Notes: generated by a model from the sequence alone, not told the origin. A stretch of DNA of 64,000 bases from CAWJMD01 sp963843835 (GCA_963843835.1 CAWJMD010000001.1:372001-436000); one strand, 5' to 3'; counted from the first letter of the stretch, positions 34,848 to 45,902 are shown. Numbers and translations are program-made.

Positions 34848-36389
34848 ATGAGCGAAAAGGCAGCCACCGCACCCAGCCCGCACCCACCGCCGATCCCGTC
34901 CCCGGGAACGGCCGCTCCCCGCCCGCCCGGCCATCTCGAGTCGGCGATCTCCGCCTTCTGGCAGAAGCGGACCCGGCCGGTGCCCGCCAGCACGCTCGTG
35001 CTCTGCGCGGTCGCCGGGGTCGCCGGTGGGAGCCTGCTGGTGGGTCACCGGCTCGGGATGGGGGCCGCCGTGGTCGGCGCGGTCGTGTGGGCCGCCGCCG
35101 CGCCGGTGCTGGTACGGCGTCGTGCGTTCGGGGACCTGACGACCGCAGCCCTCTCGGTGGCTCTCGTCGCGGTCTGCGCCGTGCGGGACGCCGGGTGGGT
35201 GCTGGCCCTGTGCCTCGTCACGGCAGCGGCGACGGCGGTCGTGGCCGCCGGATCGGCCCGCTCCGCCCTCGCGCTCGTGCTCAGCCCGTTCACGTGGGCA
35301 GCCGGTGTGCTGCGGACGCTCCCGTGGCTCGCGCGGGGCGCCGGGAACGCCGTCGGCTCCCGACGTGACCAGGTGCTGGTGGCCGTTCGCAGCCTCGTCG
35401 TCACGGCCGTGCTGCTGGTCGTCTTCGGCCTGCTGTTCGCCAGTGCGGACACCGTGTTCGCGAGCTACCTGCCGCGGCTCGACGTGGGGCTCCTGCCCGC
35501 CCAGGTGGTGGTCGGGACGGTCGTGGCCCTCACAGCCGCGACCCTCGCGAACCTCGCCCTCGCGCCACCCTCGTGGTCACGGACCGGCCCCGGACCCGGA
35601 CGGCAGGCACGCCTCGGCGAGTGGCTGCTGCCGGTGGTGGCCCTGGACGCCATGGTGCTGGCGTTCGTGCTCGTGCAGGTCGGTGCCCTGCTCGGTGGTC
35701 ACCGCCACGTGCTGGAGACCGCCGGGCTGACCTATGCCGAGTACACGCGGCAGGGCTTCGCGCAGCTCGTGGTGGCCACGGCGCTCACGTTGGTGGTGGT
35801 CGCGGTGGCGGCCCGCCGCGCCCCCAGGGTGACGCAGCGTGACCGACTGCTCACGAGCGGGGCGCTCGGGCTGCTCTGTCTGGCCACGCTCGGTGTGGTC
35901 GTCTCGGCGCTGCGCCGGATGGACCTGTACGTGGACGCCTTCGGGCTCACCCGGCTGCGGATGCTGGCCGTCGTCGTCGAGCTGGTCCTGGGGGCCGTGC
36001 TGGTGCTCATCGTCGTGGCAGGCGCCCGGTGGCGCGGTCCCTGGCTCCCCCGGGCCGTGGTGCAGGTGGTCGCGGTCGCGGTGCTGGCCCTGGCGGCGCT
36101 GAACCCCGACGCCCAGATCGTGCGCCACAACACCTCGGCCGAGCTCGATGTGCCGCTCGACCTGAGCTACCTGGTGAACCTGTCGGCTGACTCCGTCCCG
36201 GCCAAGGCCGCGCTGGAGGAGCCGCTGAGGTCGTGCCTGCTCGGTCGCAGCCCTGTCCCGCGCCCGACCTCCGGACTGCCCGACTGGAACCTGGGCCGGG
36301 CCCGGGCGGCGGCCCTGCTGAGCGGCGGGACGACGCAGGGCGCCTGGGGCTGGCCGGCGTGCCAGGACTACCAACGGGGGGACGGGTGA
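34848..36389 (+). CDS. DUF4173 integral membrane protein
   Basis: A 513-residue protein with about eleven membrane segments after a Pro-rich cytosolic N-terminus. The LLFASADTVFASYL block and the ALNPDAQIVRHN and SADSVPA motifs near the end are typical of DUF4153/DUF4173 proteins. The ATG at 34848 is preferred over GTG at 34839 because it is correctly placed behind the TACGGT hexamer. It is divergent from the RsiG-like gene and upstream of nth. Function unknown; in some bacteria relatives affect envelope physiology. Confidence 0.85.
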   Translation: MSEKAATAPSPHPPPIPSPGTAAPRPPGHLESAISAFWQKRTRPVPASTLVLCAVAGVAGGSLLVGHRLGMGAAVVGAVVWAAAAPVLVRRRAFGDLTTAALSVALVAVCAVRDAGWVLALCLVTAAATAVVAAGSARSALALVLSPFTWAAGVLRTLPWLARGAGNAVGSRRDQVLVAVRSLVVTAVLLVVFGLLFASADTVFASYLPRLDVGLLPAQVVVGTVVALTAATLANLALAPPSWSRTGPGPGRQARLGEWLLPVVALDAMVLAFVLVQVGALLGGHRHVLETAGLTYAEYTRQGFAQLVVATALTLVVVAVAARRAPRVTQRDRLLTSGALGLLCLATLGVVVSALRRMDLYVDAFGLTRLRMLAVVVELVLGAVLVLIVVAGARWRGPWLPRAVVQVVAVAVLALAALNPDAQIVRHNTSAELDVPLDLSYLVNLSADSVPAKAALEEPLRSCLLGRSPVPRPTSGLPDWNLGRARAAALLSGGTTQGAWGWPACQDYQRGDG

Positions 36390-36406
36390 GCGTCGTCCCC
36401 CCTGCG

Positions 36407-36412
36407 TAGGGT
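36407..36412 (+). promoter_or_regulatory. -10 hexamer (TAGGGT) for the nth-Nudix-marP operon
   Basis: TAGGGT, six bases before GTG at 36419, leaderless. Confidence 0.6.
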
Positions 36413-36418
36413 GGCGAC

Positions 36419-37153
36419 GTGATCCGCCGCGCCACCGTGCCCCCGACGTCGACCGGCCGCCGTCGTGCGGCGCGCAGGATCCACCGGGCGCTCACGGAGC
36501 GTTACCCCGACGCGCGCTGCGAGCTGGACTTCACGACACCGCTGGAGCTGCTCGTCGCGACGGTGCTCTCGGCGCAGACCACGGACGTGCGGGTCAACCT
36601 GGTCACCCCGGCCCTGTTCGCCCGGTACCCGGCGGCGGCCGACTACGCCTCGGCCGACCGCGCCGAGCTCGAGGAGATGATCCGCTCGACGGGCTTCTTC
36701 CGCGCCAAGTCGAACTCGCTGGTCAACCTCGGACAGCGGCTGGTCGAGGAGTTCGACGGCGAGGTGCCCTCGACGCTGGACGAGCTCGTGACGCTGCCCG
36801 GGGTGGGGCGCAAGACCGCGAACGTGGTGCTGGGCAACGCCTTCGGGGTGCCGGGCCTCACCGTCGACACGCACTTCGGCCGGCTCGCCCGCAGGTTCGG
36901 CTGGACGACCGAGGAGGACCCGGTCAAGGTCGAGCTCGACGTCGCGGACCTGTTCGACAAGCGCGACTGGACCATGCTGTCGCACCGGCTGATCTTCCAC
37001 GGACGACGCACCTGCCACGCACGCCGACCGGCGTGCGGCGCCTGCCCGGTCGCGACGATGTGTCCCTCGTACGGGGCGGGGGAGGTGGATCCCGTCAAGG
37101 CCGCGAAGCTGCTGCGCTTCGAGGCGGCCGAACCCGTCGGGGTGGTGGAGTGA
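36419..37153 (+). CDS. nth: Endonuclease III (DNA glycosylase/AP lyase)
   Basis: The 244-residue base-excision enzyme has the helix-hairpin-helix LVTLPGVGRKTANVVLG, whose Lys (in GRKTA) is the Schiff-base nucleophile, the catalytic Asp in VDTHFGRLARRFG, and the C-terminal [4Fe-4S] motif with Cys at C-x6-C-x2-C-x5-C (CHARRPACGACPVATMC). It removes oxidised pyrimidines. It starts a three-gene operon with a Nudix gene and marP, each overlapping by four bases. The thioredoxin-like gene that lies after nth in mycobacteria is absent. Confidence 0.96.
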   Translation: MIRRATVPPTSTGRRRAARRIHRALTERYPDARCELDFTTPLELLVATVLSAQTTDVRVNLVTPALFARYPAAADYASADRAELEEMIRSTGFFRAKSNSLVNLGQRLVEEFDGEVPSTLDELVTLPGVGRKTANVVLGNAFGVPGLTVDTHFGRLARRFGWTTEEDPVKVELDVADLFDKRDWTMLSHRLIFHGRRTCHARRPACGACPVATMCPSYGAGEVDPVKAAKLLRFEAAEPVGVVE

Positions 37154-37878
37154 GCCGCGGGCACGCGCACCTTCCTCCCTGGGCGCAGCAGATCGCGGAG
37201 GTCGCGCCCACCATCGCGGGCGAGCAGCTGTCCCGCTTCCTGCCGCCCCCGGGTGGTGTCTACCGCCAGGCTGCCGTGCTGATGCTGTTCGGGTCCGGTG
37301 ACGACGGGGCCGGCGAGGTCCTTCTCCTGGAGCGTGCCTCGACGATGCGGTCCCACCCCGGCCAGGCGGCCTTCCCCGGTGGTGCGCTCGACCCGGGCGA
37401 GGACGTGGTGGCGGCCGCCTTGCGCGAGGCACGGGAGGAGACGGGCCTCGACCCGAGGGGGGTCGAGGTGCTCAGCACCCTGCCCGCTCTGTTCCTGGGT
37501 CCGTCAAGCTTCGAGGTGACCCCGGTCGTGGGCTGGTGGGCCGCACCCACTCCGGTGCGGGCCGCCGACCCGCGCGAGGTGGCGCGGGTCGAGCGTGTGC
37601 CCCTGCCCGAGGTGCTGGACCCGGCGAACCGGTTCACGACCGTCCTGGGGGAGGACTTCCGCGGTCCGGCGTTCGGCGTCCGCGGCCTGTTCGTGTGGGG
37701 TTTCACCGCGGGCCTGCTCTCGCGGGTGCTCTCCCTCGCCGGTCTCGAGCGCGAGTGGGACGACACGGTCGAGCGGCAGGTGCCGCACGCGCAGCTGGTC
37801 GGGCGTCGCCCCGGCCCGCCGGACGGCAGCGACCCGGCCGAGTACGACGCCCTCGGCGACGGGGAGGTCGAGCCGTGA
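37150..37878 (+). CDS. Nudix hydrolase (CoA-pyrophosphatase-like)
   Basis: A 242-residue protein with an intact Nudix box GALDPGEDVVAAALREAREETGLD (G-x5-E-x7-REAREETG) and the preceding SHPGQAAFPGG block that characterises the CoA-pyrophosphatase subgroup (UPF0035-like). It would hydrolyse CoA or related nucleotides to 4'-phosphopantetheine and 3',5'-ADP. The GTG overlaps nth by four bases and the stop overlaps marP by four. Equivalent to Rv3672c. Confidence 0.9.
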   Translation: MSRGHAHLPPWAQQIAEVAPTIAGEQLSRFLPPPGGVYRQAAVLMLFGSGDDGAGEVLLLERASTMRSHPGQAAFPGGALDPGEDVVAAALREAREETGLDPRGVEVLSTLPALFLGPSSFEVTPVVGWWAAPTPVRAADPREVARVERVPLPEVLDPANRFTTVLGEDFRGPAFGVRGLFVWGFTAGLLSRVLSLAGLEREWDDTVERQVPHAQLVGRRPGPPDGSDPAEYDALGDGEVEP

Positions 37879-39065
37879 GCGGATCCCTCGTCGTCGACCT
37901 GGTGCTCGTGGCGACCCTGCTCACCTACCTGGTGAGCGGCGTGCGTCGCGGTCTGCTGCTGGGCGGGATGACGACGCTCGGGCTGCTGGTCGGCGCCGTC
38001 GTCGGGATCGCCGTCATGCCGCGTCTGGCCGCCGGTCTCGAGGCCGGGCTGGTCCGCTCGGGCGTGGTGCTGGTCGGCGTGCTCGTGCTGGCGGTGGTCG
38101 GGCAGACGCTCGGGTCGGTGGTCGGGGCCCGGTTCAGGTCGGCTGTGACGAACGCACCCGCGGTGGTCGTCGACCGCGGGCTCGGCGGAATCGCCGCGCT
38201 CATGGCGGCGGTCGTCGTCGTCAGCGTGCTGCTCGGGGCGCTGCGCGGTGCACCGAGTCCGACGCTCTCGCGCGCCATCGGCGGTTCGACCGTCGCTCAG
38301 GCGGTCGACCGTGTCGTCCCCGATGCCGTGAACGACCTCGCCGGGGGACTCGCGCGCACGATGGCGTCGGGCTTCCCCCGCGTCTTCGACCGGATCGGGC
38401 CCGAGGTGATCGTCCCGGTCGAGCCTCCGAGTGCCGAGGAGGTCGGCGAGGCGGCCGCCGCGGCCGCGCCGAGCACGGTCAAGATCCTCGGCACCGCCCG
38501 CTCGTGCGAGCGCACCCAGGAGGGGTCGGGGTTCGTCGTCGCCGCAGAGCGGGTGGTCACCAACGCGCACGTCGTCGCGGGTGTGCCCGACCCCACCGTG
38601 CAGGTCCTCGGCGAGGGCGAGGCCCTGCCCGCCACGGTCGTCGTCTTCGACCCCGACCGCGACCTGGCCGTGCTGGCCGTGCCCGGTCTGGACGCTCCAC
38701 CGCTCGCGCGGGGGACCGACCTGGTGGGTGGTGACCCGGCGATGGTCGTCGGATTCCCGCAGGGAGGACCGTTCACGCCGTCACCGGCTCGCGTCCGCCA
38801 GGTGCTCGAGGCCCGCGGACAGGACATCTACGGCCAGGCCGGCGTCACCCGAGAGGTCTACTCCCTCTACGCCCAGGTACGGCCGGGCAACTCCGGCGGT
38901 CCCGTCCTCGACCCGTCCGGTGCCCTGGTGGGCGTCGTGTTCGCCACGTCGCTCGACGACCCCGACACGGGGTACGCGCTCACGCTCGAGGAGGCCGAGC
39001 CCGTCCTGGACGCGGCGGCCGGGGCCTCCGCACCGGTCGACGTCGGCCCGTGCTCCGGCCGCTGA
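37875..39065 (+). CDS. marP: Membrane serine protease MarP
   Basis: The 396-residue protein has four N-terminal membrane helices (about 5-125; CvpA-like) followed by an extracytoplasmic trypsin-like protease with the triad His in TNAHVVAG (about 232), Asp in DRDLAVLAV (about 263) and Ser in GNSGGPVLD (about 341). Cysteines in ARSCERTQ and near the C-terminus (GPCSGR) match the disulfide that regulates mycobacterial MarP. In mycobacteria it preserves intrabacterial pH under acid and oxidative stress. Last gene of the nth operon; a hairpin follows. Confidence 0.94.
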   Translation: MSGSLVVDLVLVATLLTYLVSGVRRGLLLGGMTTLGLLVGAVVGIAVMPRLAAGLEAGLVRSGVVLVGVLVLAVVGQTLGSVVGARFRSAVTNAPAVVVDRGLGGIAALMAAVVVVSVLLGALRGAPSPTLSRAIGGSTVAQAVDRVVPDAVNDLAGGLARTMASGFPRVFDRIGPEVIVPVEPPSAEEVGEAAAAAAPSTVKILGTARSCERTQEGSGFVVAAERVVTNAHVVAGVPDPTVQVLGEGEALPATVVVFDPDRDLAVLAVPGLDAPPLARGTDLVGGDPAMVVGFPQGGPFTPSPARVRQVLEARGQDIYGQAGVTREVYSLYAQVRPGNSGGPVLDPSGALVGVVFATSLDDPDTGYALTLEEAEPVLDAAAGASAPVDVGPCSGR

Positions 39066-39089
39066 CCCCTCTGGACCTGCGGGGGTCAG
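39062..39089. terminator. Bidirectional hairpin between convergent genes
   Basis: CTGACCCC (39062-39069) pairs with GGGGTCAG (39082-39089), the arms covering the stop codons of marP and the convergent hydrolase gene. Confidence 0.55.
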
Positions 39090-39997
39090 GTGGGCAGGGC
39101 GTCGAGCCACTCGCGGAGCAGGGCGGTGGTCTGCTCCGGGGCCTCCTCGGGCAGGAAGTGCCCGGCGCCCTCCACGAGGTGCCAGGTGTAGTCGCCGCGC
39201 ACCCAGCGCGACGACCCCCGCGCGACGCCCGGAGGCACCTGGCCGTCGAGCTCGCCGTGCAGCTGCAGGACGGGCACCTTCACCGTGCGGCGCATGGCCT
39301 CGGTGAAGCGTCGGCCGTCCGTCCGCACCCGGGACCGCACGGCCCAGCGGTAGTACTCCAGGCTGGAGTGCGCCACCGAGGGGATCTCGATCGCCTCCTG
39401 GTACCGGCGCGCCTCCTCCTCGGACGGCCAGCCGGGTCCTGACCAGCGCTCGAGCAGGTCGGGCACCAGCGTGCCCGCGAGGAGCGCGCGCTCCGGCTGG
39501 ATCGGGGTCTGGAAGGCCAGCACGTGCCTGAGCGTGTGCACCTGCTTCGGCGTCGTGGTGAAGGTCCGCAACGGGTGTGCGGTGCCGAGGATGCCGATGG
39601 CGCGCGTCGTGCGCGGGACGAGGGTAGGCATCGCCCAGGCGACCCAGGCACCCCAGCCCTGACCCACCACCACCGCCTGTGACGCTCCGAGGCTGCGGAT
39701 CACGCCCGCCACGTCGGCGGCGAGGGTGAACGTGTCGTACCCCCTCGGCGGCTTGTCGCTGGCGCCGTACCCCCGCAGGTCCATGGCGACCGTCCGGTAC
39801 CCGGCTTCGGCCAGGGCCGGCAGCTGGTGACGCCAGGCCCACCAGAACTCGGGGAACCCGTGCAGCAGCACCACCAGAGGAGCCTTCTCGCCAGCCTCGG
39901 GCAGGCACTCGGCCAGGTGGAAGCGGTTGCCGTTGGCGGGCACCAGACGGTGCTGCCAAGGGCCGTCGACGAGGACGGCTGACGCGTCGGTGCCCAC
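39086..39997 (-). CDS. Alpha/beta hydrolase-fold protein lacking the usual nucleophile
   Basis: The 303-residue protein is close to epoxide hydrolases of the EphE/Rv3670 position: oxyanion HGFP (46-49), FWWAWRHQ, DLRGYGASDKPPRGYDTF and the catalytic-acid region ELDGQVP, with a His in GAGHFLPEE (about 280). However, the nucleophile elbow reads GQGWG (112-116), with Gly at the position that is Asp in epoxide hydrolases or Ser in esterases. DNA sequence is clear here. It is therefore either inactive or uses another mechanism. GTG start at 39997; it follows the holin-like gene on the minus strand by six bases. Confidence 0.82.
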   Translation of the reverse strand: MGTDASAVLVDGPWQHRLVPANGNRFHLAECLPEAGEKAPLVVLLHGFPEFWWAWRHQLPALAEAGYRTVAMDLRGYGASDKPPRGYDTFTLAADVAGVIRSLGASQAVVVGQGWGAWVAWAMPTLVPRTTRAIGILGTAHPLRTFTTTPKQVHTLRHVLAFQTPIQPERALLAGTLVPDLLERWSGPGWPSEEEARRYQEAIEIPSVAHSSLEYYRWAVRSRVRTDGRRFTEAMRRTVKVPVLQLHGELDGQVPPGVARGSSRWVRGDYTWHLVEGAGHFLPEEAPEQTTALLREWLDALPT

Positions 39998-40003
39998 CTG
40001 GGG

Positions 40004-40426
40004 TCAGACTCCGGCGCTCGGACCGTCACCCTTGAGAGCGGCGATGGAGTCCTTCGTCGTGTCGATGGTGCGCTGGGGGGCCGCGAGCTCCGAGAACCGC
40101 CCCTTGCCCACGAACGCGAGGACCGCGGCGACGAGCAGCAGCACGGCGGTGACGATGAGGAAGGCAGCCCAGGCCGGCAGGCCGGTCTCGGTCAGGCCGT
40201 ACGCCGCCGCGATGAGCAGCGTGATGAGCGAGAGCAGCCCCAGGAAGCCGGCCACGCCGAACATCGCGCCCCCGATGGCTGCGCGCTGGGCGTCAGCCTT
40301 CAGCTCGGCCTTGGCCAGGGCGATCTCGGCGCGGACGAGCCCGGAGACCTCGTTGCTCACCTCCGCGACGAGCTGGCCGATCGTGCGCTCGGGCTGGGCA
40401 GTCGCAGTCGGCTTCTGCAGGTCCAC
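40004..40426 (-). CDS. Phage-holin-like (holin superfamily III/6) membrane protein
   Basis: A 140-residue protein with an N-terminal amphipathic helix (ERTIGQLVAEVSNEVSGLVRAEIALAKAEL) and two membrane segments (about 55-80 and 85-108), as in the actinobacterial phage_holin_3_6 family. Despite the name it is chromosomal and widespread; no lysis module is present. GTG at 40426 has GAGGAGG before it. It is six bases upstream of the hydrolase gene on the same strand, a conserved pairing known from mycobacteria. Confidence 0.85.
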   Translation of the reverse strand: MDLQKPTATAQPERTIGQLVAEVSNEVSGLVRAEIALAKAELKADAQRAAIGGAMFGVAGFLGLLSLITLLIAAAYGLTETGLPAWAAFLIVTAVLLLVAAVLAFVGKGRFSELAAPQRTIDTTKDSIAALKGDGPSAGV

Positions 40427-40561
40427 GGATCCTCCTCGGCGTGCTGGGCGGGCCGACGCCACGAGGGCGACGCCAGACCTGGTCCGGTGGACCGGCCTGT
40501 TCTCCGGCACCGACTCTAGAGGGGACGGCTGTCTCGTGCTCGGCACCGGCTCGTGCGAGCC

Positions 40562-41899
40562 TCAGGAGACGGTGACCTCGTCGTGCTCGTAGCAGTCGGG
40601 GATGCCGTCGTGGTCGTCGTCTCGCTCCTCCTCCTCGCGCATCGCGCGGTACACGCGGTTGCGCAGGCGCAGGACCAGGACGGCCAGCGCCGCCGCGAGG
40701 AGCGATCCGGTGAGGACGGCCACCTTCACGTGGTCGTCGCGTGGGCTGCCGGTGCCGAAGGCCAGCTCGCCGATCAGGAGGGACACGGTGAAGCCGATCC
40801 CTCCCAGGAGTGAGAGGCCGAGCACGTCGACCCACGACAGGTTGCTGTCGAGCTCGGCTCTCGTGAACCGGGCGGTCATCCAGGCGCCGCCGAAGACACC
40901 GAGGCACTTGCCGAGCACGAGGGCCACGACGATCGCCAGGAAGACGGGGTCGGCGACGGCTTCTCCCAGCCCCCCGCCGGTCACGGTGACCCCGGCCGCG
41001 AAGAGGGCGAAGACGGGTACGGCGACCCCGGCCGACAGGGGACGCACCAGATGCTCGAGCCGCTCCCCGACGGACTCGTGCTCCTCGACGCCGCCGACCA
41101 CTCGGTGACGCACCGGCAGCACCAGGGCCAGGGCGACCCCGGCGACCGTGGCGTGCACGCCCGACTCGTGGACGAGGAGCCAGGTCACCGCGCCCAGCGG
41201 GATGAGGAACCACCACCACCGCCGGCGCAGGCGGGAGACAACGGCGAAGGCGACCAGCGGCACCAGCGCGTAGGCGAGAGGCAGGAGCGTCACCTCGTCG
41301 CTGTAGAAGAAGGCGATGATGGCGATGGCGATGACGTCGTCGACCACGGCCAGCGTCAGCAGGAAGGCGCGCAGTGCCGTCGGCAGGTGCGTGCCGACGA
41401 CAGCGAGGACGGCGAGCGCGAACGCGATGTCGGTGGCGGCCGGGATCGCCCAGCCCGTGCTCGCCTCCGTGTCGCCACGGGTCAGGAGCAGGTAAAGGGC
41501 GACCGGGACCATCACACCCCCGAGCGCGGCGGCGACCGGGATGGCGGCCCGACGGGGGTCCCGCAGGTCACCGACCACGAGCTCACGCTTCAGCTCGATC
41601 CCCGCGACGAAGAAGAAGATGGCCAGCAGCCCGTCGGCCGCCCACTTGCCCGCCGACAGCCCGAGATGCAGCGACACGGGGCCGAGGGTGAGCTCGTCGG
41701 GTCCCAGCACGCCGTCGCGCAGCGCGGTGTAGGAGTCCGCCGCCGGGGTGTTCGACCAGATCAGCGCCGCGGTCGCCGCGGCGAGCAGCAGCAGACCTCC
41801 GACCGTCTCCGCCCGGAGGGCGTCGAGAACGAAGCGGGTCTCCTCCCACGTCGAGCGGGCGAGGACGCGTGGTCGTGCAGAGGTGGGGGTGCTGAGCAT
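40562..41899 (-). CDS. nhaA: Na+/H+ antiporter NhaA with calcium-motif tail
   Basis: The 445-residue protein has twelve predicted membrane helices and NhaA signatures, including FFFVAGIELKRELVVG, PAATDIAFALAVLA and the ion-binding Asp pair in LAVVDDVIAIA. It exchanges Na+ for H+ across the membrane. The C-terminal cytosolic tail ends with DDDHDGIPDCYEHD, which fits D-x-D-x-DG-x-x-D-x-x-E, a thrombospondin-type-3-like calcium-binding loop. ATG at 41899 has AGGAG five bases before it. Single gene; 116 bases upstream is the permease stop. Confidence 0.93.
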   Translation of the reverse strand: MLSTPTSARPRVLARSTWEETRFVLDALRAETVGGLLLLAAATAALIWSNTPAADSYTALRDGVLGPDELTLGPVSLHLGLSAGKWAADGLLAIFFFVAGIELKRELVVGDLRDPRRAAIPVAAALGGVMVPVALYLLLTRGDTEASTGWAIPAATDIAFALAVLAVVGTHLPTALRAFLLTLAVVDDVIAIAIIAFFYSDEVTLLPLAYALVPLVAFAVVSRLRRRWWWFLIPLGAVTWLLVHESGVHATVAGVALALVLPVRHRVVGGVEEHESVGERLEHLVRPLSAGVAVPVFALFAAGVTVTGGGLGEAVADPVFLAIVVALVLGKCLGVFGGAWMTARFTRAELDSNLSWVDVLGLSLLGGIGFTVSLLIGELAFGTGSPRDDHVKVAVLTGSLLAAALAVLVLRLRNRVYRAMREEEERDDDHDGIPDCYEHDEVTVS

Positions 41900-42015
41900 C
41901 AGGTCTCCTGGTCGGGGGATCGCCACAGGTCGTCGCCGACCAGGCTTCCCGGCACTCCGCGGCCCAGACTACCGCGGGTGCAGCCGGCGGCCTCCCGGGG
42001 CATGGACGCGGATGG

Positions 42016-43308
42016 TCACATGTAGTAGCGCAGCACCACGTAGGGGACGGAGAGCAGGACGGTCACGGTGGTCACGATGAGGCCGTACTTGGTGAACATC
42101 CAGAAGCTGATCGGGTGGCCGTTGCGGGCAGCGATCCCCGTCACCACCACGTTGGCGCTCGCTCCCACGGCGGTGGCGTTGCCGCCGAGGTCGGCCCCGA
42201 GTGCCAGCGCCCACCAGAGGGGGGCGGCACCGGGGGCGCCCCCCGACGACTGGATGAGGTCGCCGACGAGCGGCGACATCGTCGTGACGTAGGGGATGTT
42301 GTCGACGATGCCGGAGATCGCTGCCGAGCCGAGGATGAGGCCGACGGCGGCACCGAGGTACTGGTCCCCGACGGCCTCGGTGGCGAGCGTGCCCAGCTCC
42401 TTGATCACGCCCACCTCGACCAGAGCGCCGACCATGATGAACAGGCCGGCGAAGAAGACGAGCGTCTCCCACTCCACGTCGGCGAGATACTTGCGGCTGT
42501 CGAGGCCTGAGAGCACCACGGCGAGCCCGGCGCCGATCAGCGCGACGACCGCCGGCTCCACGTGCAGGGCCGAGTGCAGGACGAACCCGATCATCGTCAC
42601 CGTGAGCACCGCCAGGGTGCGGCGCAGGAGGCGCACGTCCGAGATGACCTCGCGCTCCTCCAGCGCCATCACGCGGGCCGCGCGGTCGGGGTCGTAGCGC
42701 ATCGACCGACCCCAGATCAGCCAGCACAGGCCGATGAAGACCACGATGAGGATCGCGACGATCGGGCCCATGTTGGCGATGAAGTCGTTGAACGTCAGGC
42801 CCGACCGGCTGGCGATGATGATGTTGGGCGGGTCACCGATCAGCGTCGCGGCGCCACCGATGTTGGAGGACATGGCCTCGGCGAGGAGGTAGGGGATCGG
42901 GTTGACCCCCATCCGCTCGCACACGAGCAGCGTGACGGGCGCGACGAGCAGCACCGTGGTCACGTTGTCGAGGAGGGCCGAGGCGATCGCGGTGATCAGC
43001 ACCAGCACGACCATCATCCGGAACGGTCGTGCCTTGGCTCGCTTCGCCGACCAGATCGCCAGGTACTCGAAGAGCCCCGTCTGGCGCAGCACCCCGACGA
43101 TGATCATCATGCCGAGCAGCAGGAAGATGACGTTCCAGTCGATCCCGCTCTCCTCGGAGAAGAACGCCGCCTCCGAGTTGGTAGCGCCGATGATGATCAT
43201 CGCCGCCGCGCCCGACAGCGCGGCGGCCACCCTCGGGATCCGCTCCGTCGCGATGAGGCCGTAGACGAAGACGAAGACCGCGATGGCCGCGATCGCCTGG
43301 GCGCTCAC
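42016..43308 (-). CDS. ArsB/NhaD/SLC13-type permease
   Basis: The 430-residue protein has about eleven to twelve membrane segments and the ion-transporter superfamily (arsenite/NhaD/citrate) layout, with LLGMMIIVGVLRQTG, ASALLDNVTTVLLVAPVT and SNIGGAATLIGDPPNIIIASR, the latter typical of this superfamily. Substrate could be Na+, arsenite or an organic anion and cannot be decided. Its ATG overlaps the CBS-domain gene by four bases, so the two form a coupled pair in which the CBS protein may gate the permease. Confidence 0.88.
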   Translation of the reverse strand: MSAQAIAAIAVFVFVYGLIATERIPRVAAALSGAAAMIIIGATNSEAAFFSEESGIDWNVIFLLLGMMIIVGVLRQTGLFEYLAIWSAKRAKARPFRMMVVLVLITAIASALLDNVTTVLLVAPVTLLVCERMGVNPIPYLLAEAMSSNIGGAATLIGDPPNIIIASRSGLTFNDFIANMGPIVAILIVVFIGLCWLIWGRSMRYDPDRAARVMALEEREVISDVRLLRRTLAVLTVTMIGFVLHSALHVEPAVVALIGAGLAVVLSGLDSRKYLADVEWETLVFFAGLFIMVGALVEVGVIKELGTLATEAVGDQYLGAAVGLILGSAAISGIVDNIPYVTTMSPLVGDLIQSSGGAPGAAPLWWALALGADLGGNATAVGASANVVVTGIAARNGHPISFWMFTKYGLIVTTVTVLLSVPYVVLRYYM

Positions 43309-43829
43309 GCCTTGTCGACCGGGGGCAGGTGCTCGGTGGCGAGGCGCGCGGACACGGCGTCGCCGTCACGCCCCGCAGCGGCCGCGATCGCTGCCATCGC
43401 ACGGCTGAACGTCACTGCCCCGTAGTACTTCCCAGCCTTGTCGCGCACGACGACGAGGGGCGAGTGGGCCTCGATCATCACCGTGGCGATCTCCACGAGG
43501 GTGTCCTGCGGCAGCACTGAGGGCACGTCGTGCCGGTGCACGTCGTCGTCGTCGAGCAGCTCACCGATGGTGTGACGCGACAGCTTCGCGCAGAGCTCCT
43601 CGGCACCCGCCTCGTCGTAGGCGTGCGCCAGCGAAGGGTCCTCGCGGACGTACCGCGGCACGACCAGCTTCAGCACCTGGCTGCCGGGCACGACGGCTAC
43701 CGGAGTGCCCTGCTCGTCGGCGACGATCAGACCCGAGAGGCGGTACCGAGCGATCAGCTCGGCCGCCTCCAGGGCCCCGGTCGACGCGGTGACGGTCGGT
43801 ATCTGCTCCACCAGGTCGGATGCGCGCAT
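43305..43829 (-). CDS. CBS-domain protein
   Basis: The 174-residue cytosolic protein has two CBS halves: MRASDLVEQIPTVTASTGALEAAELIARYRLSGLIVAD and LVEIATVMIEAHSPLVVVRD. CBS pairs bind adenosine nucleotides and regulate partners such as transporters. The ATG at 43829 is preferred because a TAGCGT hexamer lies six bases upstream on the minus strand; a GTG two codons earlier is also possible. It overlaps the permease gene and lies 30 bases downstream of acs. Confidence 0.85.
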   Translation of the reverse strand: MRASDLVEQIPTVTASTGALEAAELIARYRLSGLIVADEQGTPVAVVPGSQVLKLVVPRYVREDPSLAHAYDEAGAEELCAKLSRHTIGELLDDDDVHRHDVPSVLPQDTLVEIATVMIEAHSPLVVVRDKAGKYYGAVTFSRAMAAIAAAAGRDGDAVSARLATEHLPPVDKA

Positions 43830-43835
43830 GGGCAC

Positions 43836-43841
43836 ACGCTA
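43836..43841 (-). promoter_or_regulatory. -10 hexamer (TAGCGT) for the CBS-permease pair
   Basis: TAGCGT lies six bases before ATG at 43829, in the short gap after acs. It would allow expression independent of acs. Confidence 0.45.
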
Positions 43842-43859
43842 GCGACCCGGACGACCCGA

Positions 43860-45848
<1,989 letters not shown>

Positions 45849-45902
45849 CGGCGTCCTTCCGGCTCGGGGGCAGCGCACCTCGTGGCTGCCGCGTGCACTC
45901 CG

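Noticed and set aside
40004..40426. Prophage remnant suggested by the holin-like protein
   Set aside because: This holin-like family is chromosomal and conserved beside marP/ephE in actinobacteria; no other phage gene is present.
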